Shown: in pieces, positions 1-9,700 of the stretch
How the letters are laid out: every line of letters begins with the position of its first letter
Numbering within the stretch: the first letter of the stretch is position 1
Source of the DNA: Microbispora amethystogenes
GTDB lineage: Bacteria > Actinomycetota > Actinomycetes > Streptosporangiales > Streptosporangiaceae
DNA length: 64,000 bases
Assembly (NCBI RefSeq): GCF_016863015.1
Contig: NZ_BOOB01000019.1
Span: 107,213-171,212, forward strand
Reading direction: 5' to 3'
The notes under the pieces: generated by a model
The model's database searches: none
The model's input: only the letters and a program-made list of their open reading frames with translations
What the model was told of the DNA's origin: nothing
Made by a program: the position numbers and the translations under genes

Positions 1-1
1 C

Positions 2-106
2 AACCAGAGCTACAACGGGCGGCTGTCGGCCGGGCAGAGCACCAGCTTCGGGTTCCAGGGCAACGGAACCGGCGCCGGAGCCACCGTCACCTGCACCGCC
101 ATCTGA
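2..106 (+). CDS. C-terminal end of a secreted protein with a CBM2-type carbohydrate-binding module (partial)
   Basis: Only the last 34 codons are inside the window. The visible tail has the typical end of a bacterial family 2 carbohydrate-binding module: an Asn-Gly turn, then LSAGQSTSFGFQ, a Gly-rich turn, and a closing VTCTA whose Cys normally pairs with an N-terminal Cys of the module. Such modules sit at the C-terminus of secreted cellulases, xylanases, chitinases and lytic polysaccharide mono-oxygenases. The catalytic domain lies outside the window, so the enzyme class cannot be named. A strong hairpin follows 30 bases downstream. Confidence 0.75.
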   Translation, partial: NQSYNGRLSAGQSTSFGFQGNGTGAGATVTCTAI

Positions 107-136
107 TCCCACCCGCTTCGGGCAGGGCATGACAGC

Positions 137-166
137 GACGGGCCGGGACCGATGTCCCGGCCCGTC
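137..166 (+). terminator. Rho-independent-type hairpin after the CBM2 gene
   Basis: A perfect 13-bp GC-rich stem (arms 137-149 and 154-166) closes on a 4-base loop CGAT. It lies 30 bases after the stop codon of the CBM2 protein. There is no long U-tract, which is usual for actinomycete terminators. Confidence 0.7.
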
Positions 167-201
167 GTGCTGCCACGAAGCAGTGGCTCTGTCGACGACC
201 G

Positions 202-241
202 ACGCTGGGCCCGCACCGGCATGACGGTGCGGGCCCAGCGT
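202..241 (-). terminator. Hairpin downstream of the subtilase gene
   Basis: Perfect 17-bp inverted repeat (202-218 with 225-241) around a 6-base loop, 33 bases beyond the stop codon of the minus-strand subtilase. Together with the hairpin at 137-166 it separates two convergent genes. Confidence 0.7.
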
Positions 242-273
242 GGTGGTGTCGGTCAGGTGATACGAGGGTCAGT

Positions 274-1809
274 TCACTGGATGACCGCGAGGGCGTCGAC
301 GACACCGGTGCCGAAGAAGCCGTTGTCGTCGGCGGTGCCGGCGCAGGTCGCGGTGTTCGCCGGGCACGGCTTGGACACGGCCCGTGCCTTGAGCTCACTG
401 AGCATCTGGGCCGGGGTCCAGGAGGGGTGCGCCGACTTCATCTGCGCCATGACGCCGGCGACGTGCGGGCTCGCCATCGACGTGCCGCTCTTGGTGCCGT
501 AGCCGTCCGCCCCCGTCCGCGTGTTCCACGTCGTCGAGTAGATCGACGAGCCGGGAGCCGCGACGTCGATCTTGCCGAGGCCGTAGTTGGAGAAGGACGA
601 CCGGACGCTGTCCAGCGTGGTGCCCACGCGCTGCAGGGACGCGACCGTCACGACGCCGTCGAGCTCGGCCGGGATGTCGCTGCAGCCGTTGTTGATCGTG
701 CGCACGGTCGGTTCCGGCGCGTCGTTGGGGCTGCCCTTGTCCACGGTCTTGTTGGCCAGGTCGTAGTTGGAGTTGCCCGCCGCGGCGACGTTGACGACGC
801 CCTGCCTGGTGGACCACTCCACGGCGCGCCGGACGGCCTCCTTGCTGGCGGCCTGGTCGGGCTGGTCGTCACACCAGAACTCGAACGGGTCGACGTAGTA
901 GGAGTTGTTCGTGACGTCCATGTGCTTCAGGCCCGCCCACATGAAGCCGCAGATGGCGTACTCCGGGTAGATGAAGCCGTCGTTGTTGACGACCTTGACG
1001 GACGCCATGCGCACGTTCGGCGCGACACCGACGATGCCGATGTTGTTGCGGGCGGCGGCGATGGTGCCGGCGACGTGCGTACCGTGGTCGCTCGTCGTCG
1101 GGCGCCACGCCAGCGGCGTCTGGTCCGGACGGCCGACGTTGGTGCAGTTGACCGAGTTCGCGACGTCGATGTTGGCCTTGAGGTCCGGGTGTGTCGGCGA
1201 GATGCCGCTGTCGAGCACCCCGACGAGCACGTTGCGGTTGCCGTCGGAGACCGCCTGCGCCTGCGGGGCCTTGATCATCTGCATGTCCCACTGGACCCCT
1301 TCGTTGGGGTCGAGGCTCGCGCCGGGCTGCGGGTCAGACGGGATGTCGCCGTTGTCCGGCTTCTTGGCACCCTTCTTGTATCCGCTGGCGCCGGGACCCC
1401 ACGGCGGGGCCAGGTCCGTCGGCGTCCCCTCGGAGACCCCGGCCGTACGGGTGGCGCCGACGGAGGCGACCGCGTTGCCGCCCTTGGCGGTGACGTTCGC
1501 GCGGAAGGCCGCACGGTCGGAGTGGGCGACGACCACGCCGATCGCGGGCCAGGACTGGACGACGACCCCTCCGGCGGCCTCGACCGCACGCTCGACGAGA
1601 CGCGTCTGGCCGGGGTTGGCGATCCGGGCGTTGACGACATAGCTCATGAGCATCCCGTCGGGGAAGTCCACGTTGACCGGTGTCGACGTCGGCTCGTCGG
1701 GGGTAGCCGCGCTGGCCGAGTCGGTAACGCCTCCAAGGAAGGCGGCACCCACCATGGCGAACGCCGCGGCGGTGGCCGCGAGGCGTCGCTTGGGCAGGGC
1801 ATGCTGCAT
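274..1809 (-). CDS. Secreted S8 family serine peptidase (subtilase)
   Basis: A 511-aa extracellular protease. Residues 1-35 form a Sec signal peptide with basic residues near 7-9, a hydrophobic stretch and an ASAA cleavage region. Residues about 50-125 look like an inhibitor-type propeptide. The subtilisin triad is clear: Asp200 in VLDSG, His242 in DHGTHVAGT and Ser444 in GTSMASPHVAG. The ATG start is supported by AAGGAG seven bases upstream. Two extra Cys pairs (near 222/287 and 482/489) suggest disulfides, as in secreted actinomycete subtilases. It is transcribed in the same direction as the upstream ole operon but separated by 232 bases, so it is probably its own unit. The natural substrate cannot be read from sequence. 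Confidence 0.93.
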   Translation of the reverse strand: MQHALPKRRLAATAAAFAMVGAAFLGGVTDSASAATPDEPTSTPVNVDFPDGMLMSYVVNARIANPGQTRLVERAVEAAGGVVVQSWPAIGVVVAHSDRAAFRANVTAKGGNAVASVGATRTAGVSEGTPTDLAPPWGPGASGYKKGAKKPDNGDIPSDPQPGASLDPNEGVQWDMQMIKAPQAQAVSDGNRNVLVGVLDSGISPTHPDLKANIDVANSVNCTNVGRPDQTPLAWRPTTSDHGTHVAGTIAAARNNIGIVGVAPNVRMASVKVVNNDGFIYPEYAICGFMWAGLKHMDVTNNSYYVDPFEFWCDDQPDQAASKEAVRRAVEWSTRQGVVNVAAAGNSNYDLANKTVDKGSPNDAPEPTVRTINNGCSDIPAELDGVVTVASLQRVGTTLDSVRSSFSNYGLGKIDVAAPGSSIYSTTWNTRTGADGYGTKSGTSMASPHVAGVMAQMKSAHPSWTPAQMLSELKARAVSKPCPANTATCAGTADDNGFFGTGVVDALAVIQ

Positions 1810-2041
1810 GTGTTGCTCCTTGAACAGTGGGATTGCGGCACCTGTCGCCGCGCTCTGGCTGGCCCTAATTCCGCGAGTCCGAAATCGCCCTTAATCCAGC
1901 CTTTCGGGTTGGTTGGTGACGGTAACAGCTCGATCGAGAAGTGTTCAAGAGTTCACCACCGCGCAGGGGCGACCGTACGAACCTGCTGGTAGCTGATCAG
2001 CACGTGCGCCTGGCGGCGTCTCTGGGGCTCCTGAAGACCGT

Positions 2042-2959
2042 TCAAAGGGCGAGGAGGAACGAGCGGATGGCGGGGACGAGGTCGGCGTGGGCGTCTTCGA
2101 GCAGGTAGTGACCCGCGCCGGGATACACGCGGATTCGCGCGGCGGGAAAACGCCGTCGCCATTCGTCCAGTACGGCGCGGTCGAAGACCGGGTCGTCCGT
2201 TCCCCAGGCGATCAGCGTGGGCCGGTCGGCGAACTGCCCGAGCGACGCACCGGTGGCCTGGAGGAGCCGCCAGGAGGGGTCGCCGGGGCGCAACGGGATG
2301 TCCTGGACGAAGCGCTGGATGGCCACCCGGTGCTCGGGCCGGTCGTAGGGCGCCAGGAACGCCGAGCGCACCGGAGCCGGCATCCGGCGCCGGACCCCCA
2401 GCGGACGCCACGTGGCGCCGCGGGCGAAGAGGTTGTGGCGCAGGAACAGGCGGGTGCCCAGCCGGGTGTCCCGCAGCACCCGGTACGGCAGGCGCAGCAG
2501 GGGACGTACGCGTTCGCCGTGCGGGTTGGGAAAGGCCGCGGTGTTCAGCAGCACGAGGCGGGCGACCCGGTCGGGGTGGCGGCAGGCCCAGGCCATGCCG
2601 ATCGGCCCGCCCCAGTCATGCAGGACGAGGGTCCACCCCTGTTCGGGGGCACCGGCGTCGCCGACGAGGTGGTCGGTCAGGGCGTCCAGGTCGTCCACCC
2701 GGGCGGCCAGGTCGTAGGGGTAACGGCCGGCCCCCGGCTTGTCCGACAGGCCCATGCCGATGTGGTCGGGGGCGACGCAGCGGAACTCGTCCCGCAGCGC
2801 GAGGATCGGCCGCCGCCACAGGTAGCTCCAGGACGGGTTCCCGTGCAGGAACAGCACCGGTTGCCCCGCCCCCTCGTCCAGGTAGTGCTGGCGCAGGCCG
2901 TCACGACGCGGGTGGGCGAACCACCGGGAGGTGAACGGGTAGTCCGGGAATCCGGTCAC
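2042..2959 (-). CDS. oleB: OleB-like alpha/beta hydrolase (beta-lactone decarboxylase)
   Basis: A 305-aa member of the haloalkane-dehalogenase branch of alpha/beta hydrolases. Visible features are the oxyanion HGNPSWSYLWR at 39-49, nucleophile Asp115 in LHDWGG, acid Asp in WGTDDP and His284 in GAGHYLLED. In the known Ole pathway OleB converts a cis-beta-lactone into a cis-olefin plus CO2. The start is the GTG at 2957-2959, which overlaps the oleD stop (GTGA), so the open frame that continues upstream is not used. Sequence alone would also fit a haloalkane dehalogenase. The OleB call rests on the adjacent oleA, oleC and oleD genes. It is the last gene of the operon. Confidence 0.85.
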   Translation of the reverse strand: MTGFPDYPFTSRWFAHPRRDGLRQHYLDEGAGQPVLFLHGNPSWSYLWRRPILALRDEFRCVAPDHIGMGLSDKPGAGRYPYDLAARVDDLDALTDHLVGDAGAPEQGWTLVLHDWGGPIGMAWACRHPDRVARLVLLNTAAFPNPHGERVRPLLRLPYRVLRDTRLGTRLFLRHNLFARGATWRPLGVRRRMPAPVRSAFLAPYDRPEHRVAIQRFVQDIPLRPGDPSWRLLQATGASLGQFADRPTLIAWGTDDPVFDRAVLDEWRRRFPAARIRVYPGAGHYLLEDAHADLVPAIRSFLLAL

Positions 2960-3945
2960 CGGGCGCTCCCCGCGGACAGGTGGGCGGTGAGCCGGGCCAG
3001 TCCTTCCGCCATGCTCACCCGGGGCCGGTAGCCGAGATCGCGGCGGGCCGCGGAGATGTCGAACCAGTGCGCCGTCGAGGCCTGCTCCACCAGGAACAGC
3101 AGCGGGGGCAGGCGCCGCGTCAACGGGAACCGGCGGACCCGCTCCAGCAGCCGGGCCGCCCGCAGGGCCGGTCCGACGGGCGCCCGGCGGGTCACCGGAG
3201 GCAGCCCGGCGGCGCGCAGCAGCAGGCCGAGCCATTCCCCGAAGCCGCAGGGCTCGCCCTGGGTGATGAAGTAGGCCCGGCCGGCGAGCGGTGAGCCCGG
3301 ACGCAACCGGTCGAGCGCGAGCAGGTGGGCGTCGGCGGCGTTGTCGACGTAGGTGGTGTCGATGGTCTTGTCGGTCTCGCCCAGCAGCCACAGCAGACGG
3401 CGCCCCGCCACCAGCCTCGGCAGGAAGTGCGGATCTCCCGGCCCCCAGATGAGGTGCGGGCGCAACGCGACCGCCGTCACCCGCCCGGCCGCCGCCTCGG
3501 CGAGGACGAGCCGCTCGGCTTCGGCCTTGGTCCGCGGATAGGCGGCGGGAAAACGGCGGGCGTACGGCACGGACTCGTCCACGCCCTCCAGGTCCCGCCC
3601 GTCGTGGACGACGCTCGGTGAGGACGTGTGGACCAGGCGTGCCCCGTGACGCGCGCAGGCGTCCAGCACGTTCCGCGTTCCCGACACGTTGGTCTCCTCG
3701 TAGTCCCGGTCCCGTCCGTGTACGCCGGCCTTCGCGGCGCAGTGCACGACCGCCTCGCACCCGGCGACCGCGGCCGTCACCGCAGCGCGGTCGCGTACGT
3801 CGGCCAGGTGCTGGGCGACTCCGAGCGCCGCCAGCGCGGGGCTTCGGTGACGCTGAAGTGCGTGGACGGTGTCACCGCGGGCGGCCAGCCGCCGGCAGAC
3901 GGCCTCGCCCAGGAAGCCGCCGCCCCCGGTCACCAGGACCCTCAT
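2956..3945 (-). CDS. oleD: OleD-like NAD(P)H-dependent 2-alkyl-3-ketoacid reductase
   Basis: A 329-aa extended short-chain dehydrogenase of the 3-beta-HSD/epimerase type. The Rossmann motif GGGGFLG is at residues 7-13, the SSPSVV strand at 108-113 and the catalytic Tyr136-Lys140 pair in YPRTK. The stretch HTSSPSVVHDGRD followed by YPRTKAEAE is the signature I associate with OleD. In the known pathway it reduces the 2-alkyl-3-ketoacid made by OleA to the 3-hydroxy acid used by OleC. The ATG at 3943-3945 overlaps the oleC stop as ATGA, which fixes the start against a longer upstream frame, and the gene overlaps oleB in the same way. Confidence 0.88.
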   Translation of the reverse strand: MRVLVTGGGGFLGEAVCRRLAARGDTVHALQRHRSPALAALGVAQHLADVRDRAAVTAAVAGCEAVVHCAAKAGVHGRDRDYEETNVSGTRNVLDACARHGARLVHTSSPSVVHDGRDLEGVDESVPYARRFPAAYPRTKAEAERLVLAEAAAGRVTAVALRPHLIWGPGDPHFLPRLVAGRRLLWLLGETDKTIDTTYVDNAADAHLLALDRLRPGSPLAGRAYFITQGEPCGFGEWLGLLLRAAGLPPVTRRAPVGPALRAARLLERVRRFPLTRRLPPLLFLVEQASTAHWFDISAARRDLGYRPRVSMAEGLARLTAHLSAGSAR

Positions 3946-5582
3946 CACCGGCCTGCCCGTACGCGCCGCGCGGCCCACCGGGCGAGCTCGTGCCGGCGGA
4001 TCTTGCTGTTGTGCCGGGCGTCGACCGGGAACCCGCGATGGAACAGCACGTCCCGAATCCCCTCGGTGTGCGGATGGCGGGCCGCCACGCTCAGGATGCC
4101 GGCCGTCACGCGAGCGTCGTCCCGGACACCCGGTTCGCGCTCCACGACCAGGACCGGACGCTGGGCGCCGGCGTAGCCGACGCCGACCAGCGCGGTGCGG
4201 CGGACCCCGGGTACGGCGGCGAAGACGGGTTCGACCTGGTCGGTGTGCAGGTCGCCGCCGACGGTGCGGACCCGTTCCGATCTGCGTCCGGCGAACCAGA
4301 GCCTGCCCTGCTCGTCGAAGCGGCCGACATCACCCATCCGGTGCCAGACTCGGTCCCCGTCGCGGATCCGGGCCAGCGCGGTCGCCTCCGGATCGTCCAG
4401 GTAGGGGTCGCTGACCGTGGGGGCGGCCACGACGATCTCCCCGATGGCGCCCGGCGGCACGACCAGATCGTCACTCCACCGCTCGACGGGGTCGTCGCCG
4501 AGGGCGATCACGCGCACCTCGGCGCCCGGGAGCGGGAGACCGAGGCAGGTGCCCGCCCCGGCGGCGGTGGCCGCGGCGTGCCCGGCGAGCAGGCGGCTCT
4601 CGATCGCGGCCACCGGCATGCACTCGGTGGCGCCGTACACCGACAACACCCGCGCGTCGTCGCGCAGGCAGCCGCGCAGGCGGTCCATGACCGGCATCGG
4701 CAGCGGCGCCCCGGCGGACACCACGTCGCCGAGCGTGTCCAGCACCAGATCACGGGCGGCGCAGTGGCGCGCGAGCCGGTCCAGCAGCGCGGGAGGGGCG
4801 AACATCCCGGACACGCGGTAGCGCCGGATGTCGGCGACCAGGGCGGCCGGGTCGGCCCGCACCGGATGCCGCGGGTCCATGTCCGGGATCACCACGGTCG
4901 CCCCGAACGCCGCCGCTCCGAGGGCGAACGGCGCGAACGTCGACAACACCGGCAATCCCGGTTCCACCGTGCCGAGTTCACCCAGCAGGGTGAGCTGCGC
5001 GGCCAGGTGCCGGTGCCGCAGCGGCACGCCCTTGGGCGGGCCGGTGGATCCGGAGGTGTACGCGATCAGCGCCAGGTCGTCCGGCCCGGCGTGGCGCCAC
5101 AAATCCACCCCGGATTCCGCCTCGCGGGGCAGCCGCGCGGGGACGGTGACGGAGACGCGGACGTCCGGGGTCCAGCGCAGCAGCCTCCTGGCCAGCTGTA
5201 CGGCGGGAATCGCGACGAACGCCTCGGGCGCCGCCTGGCGCAGGCAGCGCCTGATCGCGCCGAGCGGCAACCCCGGATCGACCAGCACCGGCACCGCGCG
5301 GAGCCGTATCAGGGCGACGGCGAACGCGCCCAGTTCCGGGCCCGGCGGCACCAGCAGGGCGGTACGCATGCCCGGGCGGATCCCTGCCTCCATGAGGACC
5401 GCGACGGCATGGTCCACCGACCGCGACAGCTGCCCGTAGGTGGTGGCCGCCGGGCGACGGCCGCCGACCTGGCAGGCGATGACGTCGGGCTGCTCGCGAA
5501 ACCAGCGTTCGGCGCGGACGATCAGTTCGCTGACCGGCTCGGCCGGGCCGGAGCCGCTCGGAGGAGTCACCTCTGTGGTCAC
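3945..5582 (-). CDS. oleC: OleC-like AMP-binding beta-lactone synthetase
   Basis: A 545-aa ANL-superfamily enzyme. The P-loop YTSGSTGPPKG is at 175-185, YGATE lies in the middle of the protein and the GD(V)GRFDE hinge is towards the C-terminus. The segment VDPGLPLGAIRRCL, followed by APEAFVAIP and then LARRLL, at about 101-135 is distinctive of OleC rather than of acyl-CoA ligases. OleC adenylates the beta-hydroxy acid from OleD and closes it to a beta-lactone. The start is a GTG, 93 bases after the oleA stop; the ribosome binding site is weak and a second in-frame GTG lies four codons in. It is translationally coupled to oleD. Confidence 0.9.
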   Translation of the reverse strand: MTTEVTPPSGSGPAEPVSELIVRAERWFREQPDVIACQVGGRRPAATTYGQLSRSVDHAVAVLMEAGIRPGMRTALLVPPGPELGAFAVALIRLRAVPVLVDPGLPLGAIRRCLRQAAPEAFVAIPAVQLARRLLRWTPDVRVSVTVPARLPREAESGVDLWRHAGPDDLALIAYTSGSTGPPKGVPLRHRHLAAQLTLLGELGTVEPGLPVLSTFAPFALGAAAFGATVVIPDMDPRHPVRADPAALVADIRRYRVSGMFAPPALLDRLARHCAARDLVLDTLGDVVSAGAPLPMPVMDRLRGCLRDDARVLSVYGATECMPVAAIESRLLAGHAAATAAGAGTCLGLPLPGAEVRVIALGDDPVERWSDDLVVPPGAIGEIVVAAPTVSDPYLDDPEATALARIRDGDRVWHRMGDVGRFDEQGRLWFAGRRSERVRTVGGDLHTDQVEPVFAAVPGVRRTALVGVGYAGAQRPVLVVEREPGVRDDARVTAGILSVAARHPHTEGIRDVLFHRGFPVDARHNSKIRRHELARWAARRVRAGR

Positions 5583-5684
5583 CGGCTCACCACCGCACGC
5601 CGGCCGCTCGGGAGGGCCGCCCGCGTGGTCACCGTGCTCATCACCGCGCGTCGGCGGTTCCGTGACATCACCGGCTCACCACCG
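5579..5684. repeat. 17-bp direct repeat bracketing the oleA-oleC junction
   Basis: The 17-mer TCACCGGCTCACCACCG occurs at 5579-5595 and again at 5668-5684. The second copy carries the oleA stop codon and the first covers the oleC GTG start. Collapsing the repeat would leave only a 4-base gap between the two genes, so the 89-bp spacer looks like an insertion or slip-duplication in a once tighter operon. Confidence 0.6.
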
Positions 5685-6695
5685 TACGACGACGATTCCG
5701 GCGCTGGCCCCGCTGGCCAGGCCGACGAGGGCGACCAGGTCGCCGCGCCGCACCCGGCCCGAGCCGACCACCCGCGCCAGTTGCACGAGCAGCGTCGCCG
5801 CGACGAGGTTGCCGTGCTGGGCGATGGTGACGACGACCTTGCCCTGCGGGATGCGCACCTGGTCGCAGAACCACCACAGCGTCGGCAGCGTCGCCTGATG
5901 CACGCAGATGGCCGCGAAGTCGTCCCAGGTCAGCCCCAGATCGGCGAGGGGTTTGTGGAACACGGCGTAGTCGATGTTCTCGATGCCGCGCACCAGCTCG
6001 ACGGAGTCGACGACGAGCGGCCCGATCGTGGGCCGGCCCGCCGACGGATCGGTGGTGAGGTTGTCCACCGCGGAGACCGCCGCCTGCCATCCGGCGGAGT
6101 ACGCGGAGAACCGGTGGGCGAGCACCCCCGGTTCGGAGGCGGCCTCCAGCAGCAACGCGGCGCCGGCGTCGGAGACGGTGTAGGACGCGGCCACGGTGAT
6201 GTACTCCTCGGCACTGGCCACGGTCCACGGCGTGCCGGCGGTGGGCAGCTCTCCGCAGCAGACGAGGACCCGCCGATGACGGCCGGCGGAGATCAGCGCG
6301 TCGGCCACCTGGATGGCGTTCAGCGCGCTGTTGCAGGCGTTGCGTACGTCGAACACCGGGCAGCAGGCCCCGATCTTGGCGGCGACGATGTGCCCGGTGG
6401 CCGGCTCGACGGCGTCGGACGACACTCCCGCGTAGACGAGCAGATCGAGGTCGGCGGCCCGCAGGCCGTTGTCCTCCAGGACGCGGCGGGCGGCGTGCGC
6501 CGCCAGGTCGGACGGTTTCTCGTCGGGGAGGGCGACGTGCCGGCGCCGTACCCCGCTGTGCTCGTGGATCAGCCCCCGGGGCAGGTCCAAGGTGGGGTTG
6601 CGGTCGGCGAGCCGGTCTTCCAGTTCGGCCGTGCTCAGCGTGGTCTCCGGCAGGTAGGCGGCCACTCCCGCCAGCCGGGTGTGCGACTGGGTCAC
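5676..6695 (-). CDS. oleA: OleA-like thiolase-fold head-to-head condensing enzyme
   Basis: A 339-aa KASIII-like protein. The catalytic Cys121 is in VRNACNSALN, His266 in CVHQATLP and Asn296 in GNLVAAT. A Glu (residue 97, in AVEPATG) sits where OleA has the glutamate that serves as general base in the non-decarboxylative Claisen step. That Glu, and the oleC/D/B neighbours, separate it from FabH. The GTG at 6695 is chosen because GAGGTGAGGA lies five bases upstream; a GTG at 6707 is in frame but has a purine tract directly abutting it. It follows the PKS stop by about 24 bases. Known OleA proteins use two fatty acyl-CoAs. Here one substrate may come from the PKS carrier protein (inference). Confidence 0.88.
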   Translation of the reverse strand: MTQSHTRLAGVAAYLPETTLSTAELEDRLADRNPTLDLPRGLIHEHSGVRRRHVALPDEKPSDLAAHAARRVLEDNGLRAADLDLLVYAGVSSDAVEPATGHIVAAKIGACCPVFDVRNACNSALNAIQVADALISAGRHRRVLVCCGELPTAGTPWTVASAEEYITVAASYTVSDAGAALLLEAASEPGVLAHRFSAYSAGWQAAVSAVDNLTTDPSAGRPTIGPLVVDSVELVRGIENIDYAVFHKPLADLGLTWDDFAAICVHQATLPTLWWFCDQVRIPQGKVVVTIAQHGNLVAATLLVQLARVVGSGRVRRGDLVALVGLASGASAGIVVVRW

Positions 6696-6719
6696 TGCGG
6701 TCCTCACCTCTCGTTCGCT

Positions 6720-9700
6720 TCAGACCGGCTGCCCGGTACGGGGGCCCGCGGCGGCGGGCCGCTGTTCGCCGCGCGGCCCGAGGCGCATGAGGATGCTGGA
6801 GGCGATGTCGGCGACGGTGCCGCCGCCGCGCATCAGCTCCATGGGCGGGATGTCGATGCCGAACCGCCCGCGGATGGAGGTCAGCAGTTCGGTGGCCATC
6901 AGCGAGTCCAGGCCGTACTCGTCCAGCCGCCGATCGCGGGCGATCTGGTCGGCCGGGACGAGCATGACGGTGGAGAGCAACCGGGTGATCTGCTCGGTGA
7001 CGTACGCGTAGCCCTGCTCGTAACTCATCTCCGCCAGCAGCGACGGCAGGTCGGGCCCCTGCTCCTCCGCGCCGGGCGGCAGCACCAGGGACAGCCACGG
7101 ACGCCGCAGGCCGGGCAGGACCTGCCGCAACCGGCCCCAGTCGCAGCGGCCCACCATGGCGACGTCGGCGTGCTCGCCGAGCATGGCCTCCACGGCGTCC
7201 AGCGCCCGGGCGGGCGGCATCGGCGGGATCCCGGCCTTGGCCAGCGCCTCTCCCTGCCTGCCCCGGGTCAGCACCCCGGTCTCCGCGAGCGCGCCCAGGC
7301 AGGCCGTCAGCGCGGGCAGGCCCTCCCGTCTCCGCCGCCGGGCCAGCGCCTCCAGGAACAGGTTCGCGGCGACGTACGAGGTCTGGCCGATGTTGCCGAC
7401 GGTGGTGAGGGAGGAGTACATGACGAACAGGTCGAGGGGGAGATCCCGGGTCAGTTCGTCAAGCACCATGGCGCCGGCGACCTTGGGACGCAGGACGGCC
7501 CGGATCCGGTCGTCGCCGATGTCGGCGAGCAGGCCGTCGTCGAGGTGCATGGCCGCGTGGACGACGCCGCGCAGCGGATGGCCGCCGCCGTCCAGGTCGC
7601 GCAGGACGCGCCGCATGGCGTCGCGGTCGGCCACGTCGGCGGCGTACACGCGGACCTCCACCCCCGATCTCTCCAGTTCCGCCAGCAGAGCGGGAGCGTC
7701 GGGCGTCTCGGCGCCCCGGCGGCCGACCAGGGCCAGGTGGCGGGCGCCCCGCTGCGCGAGGCGGTGGGCCGTCGCCGCGCCGAAGCCGCCCAGGCCGCCC
7801 GTGACCAGATAGGTCCCCTCCGGGTCCAGGCGCGGCGCCGTCCGCTGCGGCCGTACGGTGACCGGTTCATCGCGTGGGTCGAAGGACACCACGACTTTTC
7901 CGATATGCCGGGAATGGCGCATCATGGCGAAGGCGTCGGCGACGCGGGCGGCCGGAAACACCGTGTGCGGCAACGGCCGGAACCGCCCGGTGCGATAGAG
8001 GGGCGCGGCCTGCGCCGTGCTGTCCGCCATCAGCTCGGGCGCCTTCCACATCAGCGTGCCGATGTCCACGCCGTGGAACGCGAGGTTGTCGGAGAAGGGG
8101 CGCAGCAGCAGGGACCTGTTCTGGTAGATGTCCCGTTTGCCGAGCTCGATGAACCGGCCGCCGTGCCGCAGGCATTCCATGCCCCGGGTGATGGCCTCAC
8201 CGGCCAGCGAGTTGAGCACGATGTCCACTCCCCGGCCTCCGGTCAGCTCCCTGACCTGCTCGGCGAAGTGCAGGCTGCGCGAGTCGAGGACGTGGTCGGC
8301 TCCCATCGCGAGCAGCAGGTCGCGTTTGGCGGCGGTGCCGGCGGTCGCGATCACGCGGGCGCCGTGGTGCCGGGCGTACTGCAGCGCGGCCAGGCCGACC
8401 CCGCCGGCGCCGCCGTGGACCAGGATCGTCTCTCCCGCCCTGACCCGTGCGCAGTAGCCCAGCGAATGGTGCGCGGTGGCGAAGGCCATCGGCATGGTGG
8501 CGGCTTCGGTGAAGGTCATCCCCTCGGGTAAGGGGACGGCCACCCACGCCTTGACCCTCGCGTGACTGGCGAACCCGACGGGTCCCGCCGCCATGACCCG
8601 GTCACCCGGCCGAATATCGGTGACGCCGGCGCCGACGGTGGTGACGATCCCGGCGCACTCCAGGCCCAGTTCGTGCCCGCCGAACACCGCTTCGACGGCC
8701 TCGGCGGGCAGCAGGTTCACCGCCTGCATCACGTCGCGGTAGTTCAGCCCGATCGCCCGCACCTCGACCACGACCTCGTCGGGCTCGGGCTCCGGCATCG
8801 GGATCTCCTCCCAGGCCAGCGTGTACGACAGCCCCGGATCACACACCTTGAGCCGATAGGCGCCGCCCGAGCCGACGGCCAGGTCGCGGCCGTGCTCGCC
8901 CGGCTCCAGCAGCCGTGGTACGAAACGTCCCCGGCGGGTGAGCAGGATCTCGTCCTCCTCGTCCGGTGCGAGCAGTTCCGCCGCCAGGCGGCCGGCGTCC
9001 CGCGCGGCGTCACCGGTGGGGTGCAGGCAGAGCCGGCGTATCGCCGGTCGCGGCTGCTCGTTACCCAGCGAGCGCGTCGTCCCCCAGGTCGCCGCGTCCT
9101 CGGGGTGGAGCCGGACGTCGGTGAGGTGGGGCTCCGGCAGCGCGCCACAGGGGCGGACCACCAGCCACACCGTGGCCGTGACGTGCTCGGGCAGCTGCTC
9201 GCAGGCCAGCGCGACGGCCCGCAACGCCGCCGCCCGCCGGGTGATCCGCTCGACGGCCGCCTTCGAGTCCGTGTTGTCAGACGCCTCCGGCTCGGAGTTG
9301 CCGGTCTCCTTCGGCTCGGTGCCGCCGGTCGCCTCCGGCTCGATGCCGATGGTCGCCTTCGGCTCGATGCCGCCGGTCGCCTCCGGCTCGGTGCCGATGG
9401 TCGCCTTCGGCTCGGTGTCGTCGGTTCCGCCCAGGACGACCGCGATGGTGACCGTCTCGGCGGTGGGCGGGAAGTGATCGGCCCAGTGGTCGGGGTCGTC
9501 GCTGAGCGGCGAGTGCAGCACGTCACCGCCACGGCTTCGCAGCAGAGCCCCCAGCTCGGCCGTCAGCGCACCGGTGCCGTCCTCACCGGCGAGGATCCAC
9601 GTCCCGGCCGCGTCCGGTACGTCGTGCAGAGCGGCCGGAGCGGCCTCGGAGGCGGCCGGTACGTCGTGCGCGGTGTCCGCACCACCCTCCATGGTGACCG

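Noticed and set aside
3945..6695. Assignment of the OleA-OleC pair to a nocardiolactone- or lipstatin-type beta-lactone pathway
   Set aside because: OleB, which would decarboxylate the lactone, is present with its catalytic residues, so an olefin product is the better first guess. A beta-lactone remains possible.
3618..8531. A 1637-codon open frame on the plus strand opposite the ole and PKS genes
   Set aside because: Third-position GC makes long antisense frames common here. Its composition is Arg/Gly/Pro-biased, it has no domain motifs, and the minus strand carries complete, motif-rich genes.
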